Assembly: GCA_963847615.1 (NCBI GenBank)
Contig: CAWKAN010000014.1
Location: 1-64,000 of the forward strand
DNA from: Palsa-883 sp963847615
Lineage (GTDB): Bacteria; Pseudomonadota; Alphaproteobacteria; Acetobacterales; Acetobacteraceae
Direction of reading: 5' to 3'
DNA: 64,000 bases
A program made the position numbers and the translations under genes. Shown piece by piece: positions 62,201 through 64,000 of the stretch (positions within the stretch are counted from its first letter, which is position 1; each line of letters begins with the position of its first letter). Below the pieces are notes generated by a model. That model did no database searches and was not told the DNA's origin. It worked only from the letters and a program-made list of their open reading frames with translations.

Positions 62201-62616
62201 CAGCGGAACGGGTGCAGGCCAGGGTCGGCGGCTGGAACGACGAACGCTACGTGCTGGCCTGCAACGGCGTCGCGGTGCCGCTGGCGCCGACCGAGCAGGC
62301 CGGGGCGTTCGTCGCCGGCGTGCGGTTCAAGGCCTGGCAGCCGTACAGCGCGCTGCACCCGACCATCCCGGCGCAGACGCCGCTGGTGTTCGACATCTAC
62401 GACCGCTGGAACGGCCGGTCGCTGGGCGGGCTGACCCACCACGTCGCGCATCCGGGCGGGCTGGCCTACGAGCACCTGCCGGTGAATTCCAACGAGGCCG
62501 AGGCACGGCGCCGCGCCCGCTTCTTCCCGATCGGACACACGCCGGGGCCGATGCCCGAGCCGCGGCTGGCGGTGGGCAAGGAGCATCCACGGACGCTGGA
62601 CCTGCGGCGCGGCTGA
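59269..62616 (+). CDS. Transglutaminase-like/DUF2126 protein, 1115 residues
   Basis: N-terminal beta-sandwich (HAALTHRTSYRYSRPVVLGP), then a transglutaminase-fold domain with the catalytic Cys in ASGSCRDSAWVLVQLLRNLG (about residue 182), the His in FTDLHAWAEVYLPGAGW (about 227) and Asp in IGLDATSG. From about residue 320 on, a DUF2126 domain (LTLGGEPTFVAATDFDAPEW, LPLRRVMADGVRRWQSGRW, GTGGGNHVVMGG, HNHPSLSYLFSGMFIGPTSQ, TEFCIDKMYAPEG) with an ATP-grasp-like distant fold runs to the end. Large cytoplasmic enzyme of unknown substrate. In most genomes it is followed by DUF404/DUF403 (circularly permuted ATP-grasp and alpha-E) genes; here a GFA gene follows. Confidence 0.93.
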   Translation: MSIHAALTHRTSYRYSRPVVLGPQTIRLRPAPHARTGIVSYTLAVAPKPHFLNWQQDPQGNFLARVVFPERVTHFDVTVNLVADMTTVNPFDFFLEPQAETWPFAYDPVLEQELAPFRNAATPGPLLAALLAAAPRGEQRTVDMLVALNRMVQSRIAYIVRMEPGVWSPEETLANASGSCRDSAWVLVQLLRNLGYAARFVSGYLIQLVADVKPLEGPAGPTADFTDLHAWAEVYLPGAGWIGLDATSGLMAGEGHIPLAASPDPMSAAPISGAVEQCEVDFEFAMSVRRISETPRVTKPYTEAQWQDILATGARVDRALAAGDVRLTLGGEPTFVAATDFDAPEWNTDALGPTKRGYAGRLLRRLAPLWAPGAALHHGMGKQYPGEQLPRWALHAHWRTDGEQVWTDPALLAAPDEANADAGSDPAAAPDAARFCAALAERLRLDPALIIPAYEDIYYYLWRERTLPANVVVEDARLRDPLERARLARVFSHGLASPVGSVLPLRRVMADGVRRWQSGRWLFRGDTMFLLPGDSPIGFRLPLESLPWVEPESIEYEVEPDPFAPRPPFRSAHAIRAALHRPAGAPVGGHAAPGLDITSPPMPQPLPVLAEDAPSQVRTALTVEARGGLLHIFLPPLFAAEDWLDLIAAIESTAQELGRKVVLEGYLPPSDPRLAYFSVTPDPGVIEVNVHPASTWAEHVTRTEQLYHEARQVGLATEKFMLDGRHVGTGGGNHVVMGGAHAEDSPFLRRPDLLKSLLGFWHNHPSLSYLFSGMFIGPTSQHPRIDEARQDSLNELEIAFAQISPFRPTPPWLTDRLFRNLLADMTGNTHRTEFCIDKMYAPEGGAGRRGLVEFRGFEMPPHARMAAAQMLLMRAAVAAFWQSPYQRRLVRWGTRLNDEFMLPHYCEQDFLDVLEELRALGFALDPAWFAPHLEFRFPTIGSVAVRETTLEIRHALEPWHVLGEEPAAGATARYVDSSAERVQARVGGWNDERYVLACNGVAVPLAPTEQAGAFVAGVRFKAWQPYSALHPTIPAQTPLVFDIYDRWNGRSLGGLTHHVAHPGGLAYEHLPVNSNEAEARRRARFFPIGHTPGPMPEPRLAVGKEHPRTLDLRRG

Positions 62617-62626
62617 ACGCGTCAGG

Positions 62627-63034
62627 TCACCCGGGCATCCTGGCGAAGCGCTGCATCTCGCCGCCGAGCTGCACCCAGGGCTGCGCGCTGTCGCAGTAGA
62701 TCTGCGAGACCGGCTTCACCCAGCTCGGGTCGTCCAGCGTGCCGACGTTCAGCATCACCGCGTCCGGCATCAGCGCCACCTCGTCGATGATGCCGGAGCC
62801 GCATTCGGGACAGAACCGGCGATGGACCGATTGGCCGCTGTCGCCGGTCTTGGTGAACGTCTTCAATGTCCCGGTGACCGAAACCGCCGCCTTGGGCACG
62901 GCGACGACGGTGGCAAACGCCGTGCCGCTGAATTTCTGGCAGTCGCGGCAATGGCAGACACCGATGAACATCGGTTCGGCGCTCGCGCGATAGCGCACCG
63001 CACCGCACAAACAGCCGCCGCTGATCTCAGCCAT
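62627..63034 (-). CDS. GFA family protein (second copy)
   Basis: 135 residues from the ATG at 63034 (GGAGGCGACC upstream). Zinc-ligand Cys in GGCLCGAVRY (residues 6-15), VCHCRDCQKFSGTAFATVV and FCPECGSGIIDEVAL, as in the family at 17276. Convergent with the transglutaminase gene, ending 10 bp from it. Function as for the first copy: unproven, proposed glutathione or formaldehyde link for the group. Confidence 0.9.
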   Translation of the reverse strand: MAEISGGCLCGAVRYRASAEPMFIGVCHCRDCQKFSGTAFATVVAVPKAAVSVTGTLKTFTKTGDSGQSVHRRFCPECGSGIIDEVALMPDAVMLNVGTLDDPSWVKPVSQIYCDSAQPWVQLGGEMQRFARMPG

Positions 63035-63053
63035 GGTCGCCTCCTTACAGTCT

Positions 63054-63285
63054 GATACCATACGTCCGACTGATCAATTCTTCGGCGGTGCCCACCATGT
63101 CATGCCGGGCGTAGGCCCGGCATCCACGACTTTAGCTTGCTGCACGAAGGCAAGTCGTGGATGCCGGCCCCCGGCCTTCGCCAGGGGCAGGCTCCGCCTG
63201 TCCTCGGGCCGGCCTGCGGCCGGACCCGGGGGCCGGCATGACGTGGCAGGCGCCGCCGATCGGTCAATCTTTCCGCCGGCCGGTA
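63054..63285. repeat. Dispersed two-ended element, copy 3
   Basis: Starts ATACCATACGTCCGACTGAT and ends CAATCTTTCCGCCGGCCGGT at 63284, the longest of the three copies. The core carries TCATGCCGGGCG and a GGCCGGCATGACG counterpart on either side of GCTTGCTGCACGAAGGCAAG, the same hairpin as in copy 2, plus an additional GGCC-rich stretch. No gene. Confidence 0.75.
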
Positions 63286-63395
63286 TGATGTCGCACGATC
63301 AGGCTGCCACGCCGTGGCGTGCAAGTGCAACGCATGTTCGAGCCCGCAGGTTGGCCCTCGCACCAGGCACCCGCCATGCTGCTTCGCACAATCAA

Positions 63396-63673
63396 CAGGG
63401 CAATCGAGTGAAGCGACGGCAGGCTGGGGCTTCGCCCCAGACCCCACCAAGGGGCGCTGCCCCTTGGAACCCCGCCAAGGGCGGAGCCCTTGGAACCCTT
63501 CACTGGGAGTGTGGGGAGGGGGAGGGGGCGGGCGGGCGAGGCGAAGGGGCGCCGTCCAGCATGCTGGACGGCGCCCCTTCGCCTCGCCCGCCCGCCCCCT
63601 CCCCCTCCCCACACTCCCAGTCATGGAGTCCAGAGGCCGCTGCCTCTGGTGGGGGTCCAGGGGGGCAAAGCCC
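63396..63673. repeat. Modular palindromic element, copy P5, truncated
   Basis: Starts with CAGGGCAATCGAGTGAAGCG as in P3 and P4, includes the centre GTCCAGCATGCTGGAC and the inner right arm with CAGAGGCCGCTGCCTCTG, and stops after GGGGGGCAAAGCCCC at about 63673. About 45 bp of the right outer arm are missing; the transposase remnant begins there. Confidence 0.88.
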
Positions 63674-63699
63674 CATACGCATCAGGATAAGGCCGAGAC

Positions 63700-64000
63700 C
63701 GGGTAAATTATCTGCCTTCGTCGTTGTCGGCTGGGATCGGCGAGGAGTTTGTGCCAACGGGCGTCAGCGGCCAGCACGGTGTGCAGGTTGCCCGGCCCGT
63801 GTATGGCGATGCGCAACGCTTCGACGGTAATCTTACAGAGCCGCCACAAGGATGGTGCGCGCCCGTGGTCAGCAAGGTCCTGAGGGGAAAGAATTCCAGG
63901 AGTTCCTGGTTCATGTCGTCGCTCAGCAAGGCCATGATCAGGTGAGCATACAGCCAACTCAGGCTGCCGCGCTCGGTGCGGGTCGGTAATCGGTCGATAT
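63700..64000 (-). pseudogene. C-terminal part of an IS4-like transposase, frameshifted and cut by the window edge
   Basis: Minus strand from 64000 reads DRLPTRTERGSLSWLYAHLI, then MALLSDDMNQELLEFFP, the typical C-terminal helices of IS4/DDE transposases (SWLLAHLILALL). The next part is in another frame: SLWRLCKITVEALRIAI, then LHTVLAADARWHKLLADPSR + QRRRQ, the usual basic tail. So there is a frameshift near 63860 and the gene continues upstream beyond the window. The catalytic residues would lie outside. Its right end probably lies near 63675, where palindrome P5 is cut. Confidence 0.6.

Overview
The window comes from a very GC-rich genome (around 70 percent by eye, strongly biased third positions). 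Gene content points to an alphaproteobacterium, most likely Acetobacteraceae/Rhodospirillales: a ruvA-ruvB-ybgC-tolQRAB-pal-cpoB-tilS block, a K+-independent H+-pyrophosphatase, type-2 argC beyond rplM-rpsI, and many catabolic CoA genes. The family assignment is inference.

Layout. 1-10850: Holliday-junction genes, the Tol-Pal envelope system and tilS, all on the plus strand. 11251-12973: an Lrp-type regulator and an HpcH/HpaI aldolase. 13436-15538 (minus): hppA, then a tRNA with anticodon CAT. 15800-18770: sparse, with a decayed GxxExxY element, a GFA-type protein and a small unknown protein. 18768-22408: an acyl-CoA synthetase, a degenerate S1C/PDZ protein and a MazEF-like module. 22632-31626: rplM, rpsI and, 6.5 kb later, argC and a gamma-class carbonic anhydrase homologue. 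The 6.5 kb between rpsI and argC is an accessory island: a lone AAA_13-type ATPase with a CPFC zinc-hook-like motif, broken toxin-antitoxin genes, a small inverted-repeat element, an unknown protein and a 1.1 kb tandem array. 31634-41485: a heptose nucleotidyltransferase-phosphatase fusion followed by the stub of a heptose kinase, a 3-methyladenine glycosylase, a TPR glycosyltransferase-like protein, a TPP enzyme, RidA, and two genes broken by single-base frameshifts (molybdopterin hydroxylase, aldolase). 41482-48243 (minus): a tightly packed operon of acyl-CoA dehydrogenase, ATP-grasp CoA ligase beta and alpha, two family III CoA-transferases and an SMP-30 lactonase. 48491-50851: MoxR ATPase plus CoxE-like VWA protein. 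51046-59189: an SDR/hydrolase pair, a frameshifted PPOX protein, and a hydantoinase/small protein/TPR/RidA operon divergent from an FAD amine oxidoreductase. 59269-64000: a 1115-residue transglutaminase/DUF2126 protein, a second GFA protein and a truncated IS4-like transposase.

The most unusual feature is the non-coding DNA. (i) A roughly 300-334 bp palindromic element occurs five times; each arm is a chain of small self-complementary hairpins, and the centre keeps its palindrome while its sequence changes. (ii) At least ten short tandem repeats (12-18 bp units) lie at gene junctions or inside reading frames, including almost every junction of the ruv-tol operon; at three loci the unit is a 15-mer starting GGGA. 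(iii) Three copies of a two-ended dispersed element, three loci of a GxxExxY-type inverted-repeat element, a hairpin that carries the stop codons of both RidA genes, and a multi-copy array sharing modules with distant palindromes add to this.

Three otherwise conserved genes each carry a single-base indel, so either sequence error or recent gene decay must be considered there.
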